Origin: Bacteroidia bacterium
Lineage (GTDB): Bacteria > Bacteroidota > Bacteroidia > UKL13-3
Length of the DNA stretch: 64,000 nucleotides
NCBI GenBank assembly: GCA_023151275.1
Contig: JAKLJI010000001.1
Coordinates: forward strand, 1,813-65,812
Direction: 5' to 3'
Within the stretch, counting starts at the first letter, position 1, and each line of letters opens with the position of its first letter. The position numbers and the translations under genes are program-made. This document shows positions 15,875 through 24,632 of this stretch, piece after piece. The notes under the pieces are model-generated. The model was not told the DNA's origin. It saw only the letters and a list, made by a program, of their open reading frames with translations, and made no database searches.

Positions 15875-16539
15875 ACGACCTAATTTTTTTATTGATTGCC
15901 TTACCAACAGCCTACCTACTCGGATCTATCCCTTCAGCAGTTTGGATAGGAAGAAGCTTTTACGGAATTGACGTAAGGGAACATGGAAGTGGAAATGCCG
16001 GTGCAACGAATACTCTTCGTGTTTTAGGCAAAAAAGCAGGCTTTCTTGTTTTATTTATTGATTGCATAAAAGGATTGGCTGCGGCCAGTTTGCCACTGTT
16101 CAACAACAACCTTACACCAGGCTCTGAAATGTTTCATATCCATCAAATGGCATGTGGTATGGCAGCCGTTTTGGGGCATGTTTTCCCGGTATTTGCCGGA
16201 TTTAAAGGAGGAAAAGGTATTGCAACACTTTTGGGCGTAGTAATTGGAATTAGCTGGCCAGTTAGCTTAATGTGTGCGTTGACTTTTGTTGTAATTGTTT
16301 GGGTAACCCGATACATATCCGTTGGCTCCATGTTAGCATGCTCACTCAGCCCTTTGTATGTAAGAATTTACCACGGTTACGAACCCGCATTTATTTACTT
16401 TTGCATTGCAATAGCGATTATGGTTATTTATACCCATAGAAGCAATTTGAAACGACTAAAGGAAGGAAATGAAAATAGATTCTCCTTTAATCAGGGACAA
16501 AAGAAGGAAAAAAATGAACTTGTATCAGAAAACAGTTAA
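15871..16539 (+). CDS. plsY: Glycerol-3-phosphate acyltransferase PlsY
   Basis: PlsY is the integral membrane enzyme that moves an acyl group from acyl-phosphate to glycerol-3-phosphate, the first step of phospholipid synthesis. The 222-residue product shows the family motifs YLLGSIPSAVWIG, REHGSGNAGATNTLRVLG and FKGGKGIATLLG, with five or so membrane helices. The C-terminal 20 residues are highly charged ([14 protein letters not shown]). It overlaps the upstream 1461-residue gene by 4 bases and the clpS start by 26 bases, so these genes form a tight operon. Confidence 0.94.
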   Translation: MNDLIFLLIALPTAYLLGSIPSAVWIGRSFYGIDVREHGSGNAGATNTLRVLGKKAGFLVLFIDCIKGLAAASLPLFNNNLTPGSEMFHIHQMACGMAAVLGHVFPVFAGFKGGKGIATLLGVVIGISWPVSLMCALTFVVIVWVTRYISVGSMLACSLSPLYVRIYHGYEPAFIYFCIAIAIMVIYTHRSNLKRLKEGNENRFSFNQGQKKEKNELVSENS

Positions 16540-16825
16540 TTCATTTGTATCAGAATCCGGGACTCAGCTAGACGAAGAAGTTGAACTTCTGGAGGACGTC
16601 ACCCAAGAAAATAAGGTAGTTCTTTACAACGATGATGTAAATACCTTTGATTGGGTTATTGAATGCTTAATTGAAATATGTGAACACGATGAAATCCAGG
16701 CTGAGCAATGCGCACTTTTGGTTCATTTTAAAGGGAAAGCAGTTGTAAAAACAGGCAGCCTTGAAAACATGCAAGCTATTTGCCAGGCCTTATGCGATCG
16801 TGATTTATCGGCAACGATTGAATAA
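16514..16825 (+). CDS. clpS: ATP-dependent Clp protease adaptor ClpS
   Basis: ClpS delivers N-degron substrates to the Clp protease. The conserved core [20 protein letters not shown] and [15 protein letters not shown] is present, including the NDD and VH-x-x-G elements. I chose the ATG at 16514 because AAGGA (16504-16508) lies 5 bases upstream, giving 103 residues, the usual size. An earlier ATG at 16469 would give 118 residues but overlaps plsY by 71 bases. ClpA or ClpC is not nearby. Confidence 0.92.
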   Translation: MNLYQKTVNSFVSESGTQLDEEVELLEDVTQENKVVLYNDDVNTFDWVIECLIEICEHDEIQAEQCALLVHFKGKAVVKTGSLENMQAICQALCDRDLSATIE

Positions 16826-16833
16826 TCAGAAAT

Positions 16834-17535
16834 ATGCTAAATAAAGTAGTAAAAAATGCAGAAGAAGCCATTCAAGGAATTGAGGATGGTTCTGTTTTGA
16901 TGTTAGGAGGATTTGGGCTTTGCGGGATACCTGAAAATTGCATAACTGCACTTGTAAAATCAGGAAAGAAAAACCTGACTTGCATTTCAAACAATGCAGG
17001 GGTTGATGAATTTGGAATTGGCTTATTGCTTAAAACCAGACAGGTAAAAAAAATGATTTCTTCCTATGTTGGAGAGAATGCAGAATTTGAAAGGCAACTT
17101 TTGAGTGGAGAACTTGAAGTTGAACTCATACCTCAAGGAACCTTGGCTACGAGATGCATGGCAGCCGGTTATGGCATGCCAGCAATTTATACACCGGCTG
17201 GAGTTGGAACTGAAGTGGCTCAAGGAAAAGAAAGCCGAATATTTAATGGAAAAACCTACCTGCTGGAAGAAGCATTTGATGCTGATTTTGCCATTGTAAA
17301 GGCTTGGAAAGGCGACCGTCATGGAAATTTAATTTTCAAGGCTACAGCACGTAATTTCAATCCACTAATGGCCATGGCCGGAAAAATAACCATAGCCGAG
17401 GTTGAAGAACTGGTTGAACCCGGAGAATTAGATCCAGACCAAATCCATACTCCAGGAATTTATGTGAATCGTATATTTCAGGGAGAAACCTATGAAAAGC
17501 GAATTGAGCAGGTAACTACACGAAAAAAAGACTAA
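16834..17535 (+). CDS. scoA: 3-oxoacid CoA-transferase subunit A
   Basis: The 233-residue protein matches the A subunit of family I CoA-transferases, which move CoA between succinate and a 3-oxoacid. Visible signatures are [17 protein letters not shown] near the N-terminus, [16 protein letters not shown], the [17 protein letters not shown] block and [14 protein letters not shown]. The catalytic glutamate lies on the B subunit, which is normally adjacent (scoB), but no scoB follows here; the next 300 bases are non-coding. It starts 8 bases after clpS, so it probably belongs to the same operon. Confidence 0.93.
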   Translation: MLNKVVKNAEEAIQGIEDGSVLMLGGFGLCGIPENCITALVKSGKKNLTCISNNAGVDEFGIGLLLKTRQVKKMISSYVGENAEFERQLLSGELEVELIPQGTLATRCMAAGYGMPAIYTPAGVGTEVAQGKESRIFNGKTYLLEEAFDADFAIVKAWKGDRHGNLIFKATARNFNPLMAMAGKITIAEVEELVEPGELDPDQIHTPGIYVNRIFQGETYEKRIEQVTTRKKD

Positions 17536-17836
17536 GCGTTTTGGATGCTACATTTTAGGTAAACTTGCGCAATTTTTGACATCAATAATGGAGCAGAAAA
17601 TTAGATTCTATTCGTGTTTAAATGAGCTAGAAATAGGCCAAATTCCAGATTGATTTACCCATTGTCGTTTCATTAAACCGAACAGAAAAATTGATTTTTT
17701 ATATTAATCCGATGGTTAAAAAAAACTCAAACAATTAAAGAATATTCTAAAAGTGTAATTTTCGAGAATTATTTTAGGGTAAATTATTATTAAATTCAAT
17801 TAAATAAATAAATTGCCCCCACAACAACCAACCATT
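17536..17836. other. AT-rich intergenic region with no gene recognised
   Basis: This 301-base stretch between scoA and the AT-hook-like gene is very AT-rich, especially from 17690 to 17813. I find no open frame worth calling, no tRNA-like element and no clear terminator for the scoA operon. An imperfect -7 box (TAAATTG near 17807-17813) precedes the next gene. Confidence 0.6.
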
Positions 17837-18187
17837 ATGGCAACACTGAATATCACAATCGATGAAAACCAATTACCGGTTTTCGCAGATTACTATCGCA
17901 GCGAGAAGAAAAAACTGGAAGCCCAGTTAGATTACATCAACAAAATTCTTGCTAAAATTGATGGAAAATCAGGCAAAAAAGGCCGCGGAAGACCTAAAAA
18001 AGCTTCAGCCGCAGCAGCCGCTAAAGAAGGTGCAGCAACAGGCAAAAAACGCGGACCAAAGCCAGGTTCAAAACGTGGACCTAAACCAGGTTCAAAAAGA
18101 AAAGCGAAAGCTACAACAGGCGCAAAACGTGGACCAAAACCAAAAGTAAAAACTGAGGTTTCTCCAGACGCTAACACTGAAAATTAA
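17837..18187 (+). CDS. Small basic AT-hook-like DNA-binding protein
   Basis: The ATG at 17837 gives 116 residues. Residues 1-42 form an acidic-then-helical region likely to be coiled coil (FADYYRSEKKKLEAQLDYIN). The remainder is a Lys/Arg/Pro/Ala-rich tail with a classic AT-hook core, KKGRGRPKK (about 47-55), then the repeated unit KRGPKPGS twice and a third KRGPKPK. Such tails bind the minor groove of AT-rich DNA, so this is probably a nucleoid-associated protein or chromatin-like regulator. The AT-rich upstream region could be an autoregulatory target, which is speculation. A terminator follows immediately. Confidence 0.8.
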   Translation: MATLNITIDENQLPVFADYYRSEKKKLEAQLDYINKILAKIDGKSGKKGRGRPKKASAAAAAKEGAATGKKRGPKPGSKRGPKPGSKRKAKATTGAKRGPKPKVKTEVSPDANTEN

Positions 18188-18190
18188 TAG

Positions 18191-18219
18191 AAAGCCGCCC
18201 CATAAAGGCGGCTTTTTTA
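18191..18219 (+). terminator. Bidirectional terminator between the AT-hook gene and the HlyD-type adaptor gene
   Basis: A 9-base stem with AAAGCCGCC on one side and GGCGGCTTT on the other, 6-7 base loop, is followed by T on the plus strand. It overlaps the last codon of the convergent minus-strand gene ending at 18217. Confidence 0.88.
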
Positions 18220-19320
18220 TTTGTCTTGAGTTGAATTTGCTGAATTGGGATCTTTAATTCTGTCATTCGGATTGATGCCGGAAATAAGTTCCAGATTTAT
18301 TCCATCGCTTAATCCTGTTTTCAATTCGCGTTTTTCAAAAACCTGCGGTTTGGTTTCAACCTCAACAAAGGTTTTTCCATTTTCAAATAAAAGGACAGCC
18401 TCAGGAATACAAAATACGCTATCCCTTCTATCGAGAACGATATCCGCATTTGCACTATAACCAGCACGTAAGAATACGCCTTTTGCCAGATCAACCTCTG
18501 CTTTTACCTGGAATTGAATTGCTCCATTTTCCTTCACACCTTTAGGAGCGATAAACTCAAGCCAAGCCTTGAATTTTTCCGAATCAATAGCTCCCACTGT
18601 TAAAATGAGCTCCATCCCGGGCTTAATTTTTCCAACCTCACTTTCATCAACCTTGCCTTCAAAAATCATTTCGCCCATATCTGCCACAGTAGCTATTGTT
18701 GTACCCTCATTGAAGGTATTTGATTCGATAACACTGCTGCCCTCCTTAAGAGGTACGTCAAGAATCATTCCGTCTATTGTGCTTCTTACAATGGTATTTG
18801 TTGATTTACCGGAATATTTACTCACCCCTTCACGAATTAACTGAATATTATTCTCGGCAGCATCCAACTCTTCTTTTGCATTATTTAAAGCCAGCCGGAA
18901 CTGCTGAAAATCTGCTGAGGCCAACATGTTCGCCTCAAATAACTTCTGATTTCGGTCAAAATCAAGCTTTGCATTCTCGAATGCCAAACGTGCTCTGTTT
19001 AGTCTCGACTCTGCATTAGCCAAATTAATCATATTTGGAATAATGCGTATCTGTGCAATTTTGTCTCCTCTTTTTATCTTTTGTCCAGCCACTACAAACA
19101 ATTTTTCAATAATACCTGAGACCTGTGGTTTAATATTGACTTCCTTTCTTGGCACCACAGCGCCGGTAGCCACCGTTTTCTTAATAATATTCATTTTTAC
19201 CGGGCTAATGGTTTTGTAGGTAACCGGTTTTTGAATTGATTTTTGGTACAGGAACCAAATGGTGTAAACAAATAATCCTGCCAAGGCAAAAATCAAGGTT
19301 ATTTTTACTAGTTTTTTCAT
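18217..19320 (-). CDS. HlyD/MacA-type periplasmic adaptor of an ABC exporter
   Basis: The 367-residue protein has one N-terminal membrane helix (about residues 7-26) and the membrane-fusion layout: a lipoyl half (GVVPRKEVNIKPQVSGIIEKL, with ATGA just before), a helical hairpin at about 95-160, the second lipoyl half (VRSTIDGMILDVPLKEGSSV) and a C-terminal beta region. Such proteins bridge an inner-membrane transporter to an outer-membrane channel. It is the last gene of a five-gene operon, 5 bases after the second permease gene. No TolC-type gene is in this operon, so an outer membrane partner would have to come from elsewhere. Confidence 0.88.
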   Translation of the reverse strand: MKKLVKITLIFALAGLFVYTIWFLYQKSIQKPVTYKTISPVKMNIIKKTVATGAVVPRKEVNIKPQVSGIIEKLFVVAGQKIKRGDKIAQIRIIPNMINLANAESRLNRARLAFENAKLDFDRNQKLFEANMLASADFQQFRLALNNAKEELDAAENNIQLIREGVSKYSGKSTNTIVRSTIDGMILDVPLKEGSSVIESNTFNEGTTIATVADMGEMIFEGKVDESEVGKIKPGMELILTVGAIDSEKFKAWLEFIAPKGVKENGAIQFQVKAEVDLAKGVFLRAGYSANADIVLDRRDSVFCIPEAVLLFENGKTFVEVETKPQVFEKRELKTGLSDGINLELISGINPNDRIKDPNSANSTQDK

Positions 19321-19325
19321 ACTTA

Positions 19326-20582
19326 TTATTCCGCTCTTAACGCATCAACAGGACTAATTGTAATAGCCTTTCGGGCTGGAATTATTCCTGCTAATGCTCC
19401 ACAAATAATTAAAATCAATAAGGCCTTTAAAGCAATTCCTATCTCAACACCCGGCTGATAAAACATTCCGGTATCCTGGCCTTCTAACGCTTTATTTACT
19501 CCTTCCATTAGAAAAACCCCTGCAATTAGTCCAAAATAGCCGGCAGATGTTGTTAAAACTATGGCCTCAGCCATAATTTGGGTAATAATTGATGTAGGAC
19601 TTGCGCCAATTGCCCTACGAACACCTATTTCTTTTGTCCGCTCATTCACAATAATCAGCATAATATTACTTACGCCAATTACACCTGCAAGCAATGTTCC
19701 GGTTCCAACCACCCAAACCAAAATTCGTATTCCATTGAATAGGCCTTGAATCTTCCCAAATTCTTTTTCAGTATTCCAACTACCTATGGCATAGGGATCG
19801 TCGGGAGAAATTTTATGCCTCGCGGCAAGAATCTTCTTTACTTTAGATTCAACCAATGAAGCTGAAAAGGCTGGTTTTGCAGTAATACTAAACCAACCGA
19901 TCTTTCCTCCCCAATTGAAAGCTTGCTGAAAGGTGGTAAACGGAATATACACGGTTTGAATCTTTTCTTCCGCCTCCCCTCCTGCGCCCTCAACCGTCGT
20001 AGTTCCAACCACTCTAAACCATGTTCCATTCACTTGGATGTACTTTCCCAAGGGGTCTTCATTCGGTTCAAAAAGAACTTCTTTTACACGGCTTCCAATT
20101 ACACAAACTTTCCTTTTTTCTTGAATATCCAATTGGTTGATGTATCGGCCTGAGTTCATTTTAAACCCTTGCACAAAGCGATTCTCCGGAAAATCTCCGC
20201 GCACGGAAAAAGGACCTGCCTTAATCCCACGCGTGACATTGTTATCCCCTCTAAATCCACCCAGTTGGCAAGAAGGACACAAGTATTCTATTTCGGGAAC
20301 CTGGTCTCTTAAGGCTTGAATATCCTCCACCTGAAAATTAAACGATCTACCTCTAGGCAAACCCATGTAGGAAACAGTAGTGCTCTGCGTCCACATATAA
20401 ACCGCATTGGAGGCATTTTCTGCAAAAGATCTAGTCACCCCTTTTTCCAAGCCGCGACCAGCTCCCAGCATTATCATGAGCATGAAAATTCCCCAGAAGA
20501 CCCCAAAAGCGGTCAATGTGGTCCTGAGCCTATTTCGCTTAAGCGTTTGAACAATTTCGTTTATGCGATCACTTTCAACCAT
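19326..20582 (-). CDS. MacB-type ABC transporter permease (second copy)
   Basis: The 418-residue protein has the FtsX/MacB layout: an N-terminal membrane helix after a cytoplasmic segment (KRNRLRTTLTAFGVFWGIFM), a large periplasmic MacB_PCD region of about 230 residues, then three helices, with the conserved [20 protein letters not shown] cytoplasmic loop. It is a close paralogue of the preceding permease gene, one base away, so the pair probably forms a heterodimer energised by the operon's ATPase. MacB-type exporters act by mechanotransmission on periplasmic substrates such as lipoproteins, peptides or lipids. The substrate is unknown here. Confidence 0.9.
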   Translation of the reverse strand: MVESDRINEIVQTLKRNRLRTTLTAFGVFWGIFMLMIMLGAGRGLEKGVTRSFAENASNAVYMWTQSTTVSYMGLPRGRSFNFQVEDIQALRDQVPEIEYLCPSCQLGGFRGDNNVTRGIKAGPFSVRGDFPENRFVQGFKMNSGRYINQLDIQEKRKVCVIGSRVKEVLFEPNEDPLGKYIQVNGTWFRVVGTTTVEGAGGEAEEKIQTVYIPFTTFQQAFNWGGKIGWFSITAKPAFSASLVESKVKKILAARHKISPDDPYAIGSWNTEKEFGKIQGLFNGIRILVWVVGTGTLLAGVIGVSNIMLIIVNERTKEIGVRRAIGASPTSIITQIMAEAIVLTTSAGYFGLIAGVFLMEGVNKALEGQDTGMFYQPGVEIGIALKALLILIICGALAGIIPARKAITISPVDALRAE

Positions 20583-20583
20583 A

Positions 20584-21822
20584 TTATTCGTCTCTTAAGG
20601 CCTCAATAGGATGAATGGAAGCAGCATTCTTTGCTGGAAAATACCCAGCCAATAAGCCTGCAAGAATCAGAATAGCCATTGCAAGTAAAGCCACACCCAA
20701 ATTAACTTCGGGGTTTCTGAAATAATCAGAATTGGGAACATAGGCAGCGAACAATTCAAGCAAAAAAACACCTGAAATCAATCCGATGTATCCGAAAAAC
20801 GAGGTAATGAAAACGGCTTCAAACAAAATCAAACCAACAATGCTAGCGGGAGTTGCACCCAAGGCTTTTCTAACTCCAATCTCCTTGGTTCTTTCTTTAA
20901 CTACAATCATCATGATATTGCTAACACCCACAATTCCTGCAATTAATGTCCCTAATCCAATAAGCCATACAAAAGCATTAATACCTTGAATGAGGCCCAT
21001 AATTTTCTTGAACTCAGTTAAATTATTCCAAACAAAAACAGCCTTTCTATCATTGGGGTCGAAATGATGCCTTTTGGCCAACAAGACACGCAATTCATCT
21101 GTAAGAGCCTCGCTTTTATCGAGGTTACTTTCATCAAAGGTTAGTACAATTTGATCAATAAAATGAGTGCCAGTAAATGCACGTTGGGTTGTAGAAACGG
21201 GGACATAAGCCCTTCTGTTGTCTTGTTCATTTCCATCATCCGTAAAAACCCCTACTACCTGAAAAAGTATTCCTGAAATGTTCAGTTCTTTACCCAAAGG
21301 TTCTTCTTCTTTGAAGAGTTCATCTGCTACCTTTTTTCCAATAGCAGCCACTTTTCGAGCTTCCCGTATATCTACATCATTGATAAATCTTCCTTTAAGC
21401 ATTTGAACCTTCTCTGCATGCAACATTCCGGGATGAACTCCCTTCATATTGAATGAACCATAGCGGTTACCATAACTAAACAGATTAATATCCCACATGT
21501 GCATGCGGGCACTTGAATGTTCAAGATTTTTGTATTCACGGGTTACATAATCGTAATCTTCGTTTGTAAACCGCAAATCGCGACCGGGTTGGTAGCCCTG
21601 GTATGCAAGTGAGGTTTTCCCGGCGTTCAACCAAATACTATTTACTGCATCACGGCTGAACTGATGTTTTACTCCATTTCCAAGACCATTACCGGCTCCT
21701 AGCAAAACAATAAGCATAAATATTCCCCAAGCCACTGAAAAACCAGTGAGGAAAGTTCTGAGTTTATTGTTACTCAAACTCGCAATAATTTCCTGCCATT
21801 TATCGCTATCGAACATACTCAT
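20584..21822 (-). CDS. MacB-type ABC transporter permease (first copy)
   Basis: The 412-residue protein has the same layout as its downstream paralogue: an N-terminal helix ([20 protein letters not shown]), a periplasmic MacB_PCD domain, and three C-terminal helices with [20 protein letters not shown] between the first two. Shared order and motifs indicate gene duplication. It overlaps the ATPase gene by 4 bases (ATGA-type overlap at 21819-21822), which supports co-translation of a single transporter. Confidence 0.9.
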   Translation of the reverse strand: MSMFDSDKWQEIIASLSNNKLRTFLTGFSVAWGIFMLIVLLGAGNGLGNGVKHQFSRDAVNSIWLNAGKTSLAYQGYQPGRDLRFTNEDYDYVTREYKNLEHSSARMHMWDINLFSYGNRYGSFNMKGVHPGMLHAEKVQMLKGRFINDVDIREARKVAAIGKKVADELFKEEEPLGKELNISGILFQVVGVFTDDGNEQDNRRAYVPVSTTQRAFTGTHFIDQIVLTFDESNLDKSEALTDELRVLLAKRHHFDPNDRKAVFVWNNLTEFKKIMGLIQGINAFVWLIGLGTLIAGIVGVSNIMMIVVKERTKEIGVRKALGATPASIVGLILFEAVFITSFFGYIGLISGVFLLELFAAYVPNSDYFRNPEVNLGVALLAMAILILAGLLAGYFPAKNAASIHPIEALRDE

Positions 21823-22478
21823 ACAATCAGTCCGTCCTTTAAACGAATTGTTCTCGATGTCATTTGTGCTATATCCTGTTCATGTGTAACAATAACCAGT
21901 GTTATTCCTTGTTTATTGACATCTTTCAACAAGCCCATTACATCGTAACTGGTTTGCGTATCCAAGGCACCGGTTGGCTCATCAGCTAAAATCATCTTGG
22001 GTTTCGAGATTAGCGCTCTGGCTATGGCGACACGTTGTTTTTGACCGCCCGACAACTCATTGGGATGATGGAGTGCCCAGTCTTTCAAACCAACCATTTC
22101 CAGGTGCTCCATGGCTAAACTATTTCGCTTCTTGCGTGGAATATTTTGGTAATAAAGCGGAAGAGCCACATTTTCAAGTGCATTTTTAAAAGCAATCAAA
22201 TTGAAGGACTGAAACACAAAACCAATAAACTGGCTTCTCAATTTTGCAGCCTGGGTTTCGTTTAGGTGTTGAATTAATTTTCCATTCAGATAATAAGCGC
22301 CCTGGTCATACGAATCAAGAATTCCAAGAACATTAAGAAGTGTAGATTTTCCGCTACCGGAAGAACCCATAATTGAAACCATTTCACCTTCTTCAATGGT
22401 TGCAGAAACACCCTTAAGAACGGGCAATGGCTTGCCACCAACATGGTAACTTTTTTGAATATTTTCCAACTTAATCAT
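21819..22478 (-). CDS. ABC transporter ATPase (LolD/MacB type)
   Basis: The 219-residue protein is a complete ATPase domain: Walker [10 protein letters not shown] (about residues 38-46), Q-loop in [10 protein letters not shown], signature [15 protein letters not shown], Walker [13 protein letters not shown] and switch His in VIVTHE. This subfamily partners FtsX/MacB-type permeases, which are the next two genes. It overlaps the upstream S9 peptidase gene by 4 bases, so the peptidase is tied into the same operon. Confidence 0.95.
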   Translation of the reverse strand: MIKLENIQKSYHVGGKPLPVLKGVSATIEEGEMVSIMGSSGSGKSTLLNVLGILDSYDQGAYYLNGKLIQHLNETQAAKLRSQFIGFVFQSFNLIAFKNALENVALPLYYQNIPRKKRNSLAMEHLEMVGLKDWALHHPNELSGGQKQRVAIARALISKPKMILADEPTGALDTQTSYDVMGLLKDVNKQGITLVIVTHEQDIAQMTSRTIRLKDGLIV

Positions 22479-24415
22479 AAGCCATTTCCCGGTTCAATTC
22501 TACCACCAATATGCTTTGCCAAAAACCACTCCATTGCCGAATAAAACTCAATTTGATTCTCTTCATTTAAAAATCCATGACCCTCATTTTCTTTAACCAA
22601 GTACTTCACAGCAACTCCCCTTTTCTTTAAAGCTTCAACAACCTGGTCGCTTTCATTTTTATTCACGCGAGGGTCATTTAATCCTTGAGCGATAAAAAGA
22701 GGCGCCTTAATTTTATCTACGTGAAAAACAGGTGAGGTTTTATACAATCGCAGGGAGTCTTTCAAGGGGTCTCCAATCATTTGATAATACATTTGTTTGA
22801 AAGGAGTCCAATACGGTGGAATAGTTTTCATAAACGAAAACAGATTTGAAATACCAACATAATCAACGCCACAGGCGTATAAATCAGGAGTAAATGTTAG
22901 GCCGGCAAGTGCTGCATATCCGCCATAACTCGAACCATAAATTGCAATTCGGGTGGAATCTACCTTGCCCGATTTAATCAAGAAACGAACAGCCTCAGTA
23001 ATATCATCCTGCATTTTCAAGCCCCATTGCCCATATCCGGCTTCATGAAATCTTCGGCCAAAACCCGTTGATCCTCTGTAATTCACCTGCAATACTGCAT
23101 ATCCTCTATTTGCAAGAAACTGAACTTCCGGATTAAACCCCCAATAATCTCTCGTCCAAGGTCCGCCATGCGGATTGACAACCAGTGGAAGATTCTTTGC
23201 AGGGATACCTTTTGGTGTGGTAAGGTATCCATGAATCGTAAATCCATCAGAGCTGGTAAAAGAAAAAGGCCTCATTGCGCATAGGTACTTCTCATTCAAC
23301 CAAGGACCTCGCTCTGCAATTTTGGTAAGTTTTTTATTGATTGCATCATAATGGTAGGAAGCCCCCAATGAAATATCGGAAATAGTCCTCACCAAAAACT
23401 TTGTTTCATCAAAATTTGTACTGGTGATTACAACCTCATAATTATCCCCTAAAACCGACTTTAAGTATTTGTAGTGACTCGCCCAGCTAGAATCAAAAAA
23501 CACCTGTTCCGGCTTATCTTTATGGAATGTAACCGAAATTAATTTTCCTGACTTCTCTGAAAAATCTACCTTTTCTACTTCCACTTCTGGATGTTCATAA
23601 AGCGTTTCCATCAAGTGGCCGGAGCCGGCATCCATTTTAATGAGAGCCGCTTTATCACGACCCAGATTACTGATTGCAATTACATGCTGATTGTTTTGCT
23701 CAAATACCAGAGGCTGCACGCGATCTCGAAACGAGGTTCGAAGAATAAGACGAAAAGAATCCTGATTTGAAGCTCGAGACCATATTTCATTGGAAATACC
23801 ATTCGTTCCTATCCCCATTCTAACCATACCCTTGTGATCGCACAGCCATTTTGCAATATGTCCGGGATTTTGCGCCAACAGTTTAAGCTCACCGGTTTGC
23901 ACATTCAGGCTATAGGCATCGAAGAGGTCCTTTCTGCGTTTATTAATGGCCAAAATTATTTCATAAGGATTGCTTTTGAACTCATCAACAACCTGAATTC
24001 GTACACCAGGAAAAGGAGTTAAATAATTCAAGCGACCGGAAACAGGATTTACTGCATACAAATGATAATTTTCATCACCCTGTTGGTCTTTTAAAACAAG
24101 TAAACAACTATCCGATTTCCAGAAGTAGGATGCAATATCCCGGTCGGTAAAAAAGGTAAGTTGAGAAGTATCACCTGAACCGTCATTGGCTACAAAAAGG
24201 TTCATTCGCTGTTTGAAAGGGCTGGTGAATGCAATTTTTTCTCCTGATGGTGAAAGCAAAATGTAGGAGATATCCGGTTTCCTAAAAAAATTTCTAACCG
24301 GAATTATGGGCACAGCATCCGAATTGGAGTTGGAATGCGAGGAACAGGCACCAAGAAGGACCAAGAAACCAAGCAAAGCCCAGCAACGCCACCACAAAAA
24401 TCTAAACCTTGTCAT
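22475..24415 (-). CDS. S9-family serine peptidase (prolyl oligopeptidase type), exported lipoprotein
   Basis: The 646-residue protein has a lipoprotein signal (FLVLLGAC, Cys 24), a central beta-propeller region of WD/TolB-like blades (for example [15 protein letters not shown]) and a C-terminal alpha/beta-hydrolase domain. The catalytic Ser lies in [11 protein letters not shown], the Asp in GLNDPRVN and the His in NEGHGF, as in dipeptidyl peptidase 4 and acylaminoacyl peptidase relatives. The oxyanion region [14 protein letters not shown] is typical. It probably trims peptides in the periplasm. It is first in the operon with the ABC exporter and overlaps its ATPase gene by 4 bases, suggesting that peptide processing and transport are linked. 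Confidence 0.9.
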   Translation of the reverse strand: MTRFRFLWWRCWALLGFLVLLGACSSHSNSNSDAVPIIPVRNFFRKPDISYILLSPSGEKIAFTSPFKQRMNLFVANDGSGDTSQLTFFTDRDIASYFWKSDSCLLVLKDQQGDENYHLYAVNPVSGRLNYLTPFPGVRIQVVDEFKSNPYEIILAINKRRKDLFDAYSLNVQTGELKLLAQNPGHIAKWLCDHKGMVRMGIGTNGISNEIWSRASNQDSFRLILRTSFRDRVQPLVFEQNNQHVIAISNLGRDKAALIKMDAGSGHLMETLYEHPEVEVEKVDFSEKSGKLISVTFHKDKPEQVFFDSSWASHYKYLKSVLGDNYEVVITSTNFDETKFLVRTISDISLGASYHYDAINKKLTKIAERGPWLNEKYLCAMRPFSFTSSDGFTIHGYLTTPKGIPAKNLPLVVNPHGGPWTRDYWGFNPEVQFLANRGYAVLQVNYRGSTGFGRRFHEAGYGQWGLKMQDDITEAVRFLIKSGKVDSTRIAIYGSSYGGYAALAGLTFTPDLYACGVDYVGISNLFSFMKTIPPYWTPFKQMYYQMIGDPLKDSLRLYKTSPVFHVDKIKAPLFIAQGLNDPRVNKNESDQVVEALKKRGVAVKYLVKENEGHGFLNEENQIEFYSAMEWFLAKHIGGRIEPGNGL

Positions 24416-24597
24416 TTCCTAGCAATTACCCAAACGGTAAAACAACTAAGAATTTCAGGTTTATCCAAAAAAGCATTGATAAATGTGACAGATTGAACTA
24501 TCGAGAATTAAGCGGCAGGAATGGAAGTATTTGATAATTCAAAAAGGACTCAAGCCTGTAAAAAAACAAGAAATACCGCCACATTGATTAAGGAAAG

Positions 24598-24627
24598 TTG
24601 AAGATTTAAGGCAAAAAAGTAAGTTTG
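24598..24627 (+). promoter_or_regulatory. Promoter abutting the hutU start
   Basis: TTG (24598-24600), exactly 19 bases, then TAAGTTTG (24620-24627) is one of the best promoter matches in the window. The box ends only 5 bases before the ATG at 24633, so transcription should start at or within a few bases of the start codon. Confidence 0.65.
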
Positions 24628-24632
24628 CCGTC

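Noticed and set aside
15446-15907. 153-codon minus-strand frame opposite the end of the 1461-residue gene and the start of plsY
   Set aside because: It spans two good plus-strand genes in antisense and shows no motif or promoter of its own.
18040-18140. Short tandem DNA repeats considered as a CRISPR or satellite
   Set aside because: The repeats are in-frame codons for KRGPKPGS units, with no spacers.
17932-18177. Minus-strand Pro/Phe/Gly-rich frame opposite the AT-hook gene
   Set aside because: Its apparent repeats are the mirror of the KRGPKP repeats on the coding strand.
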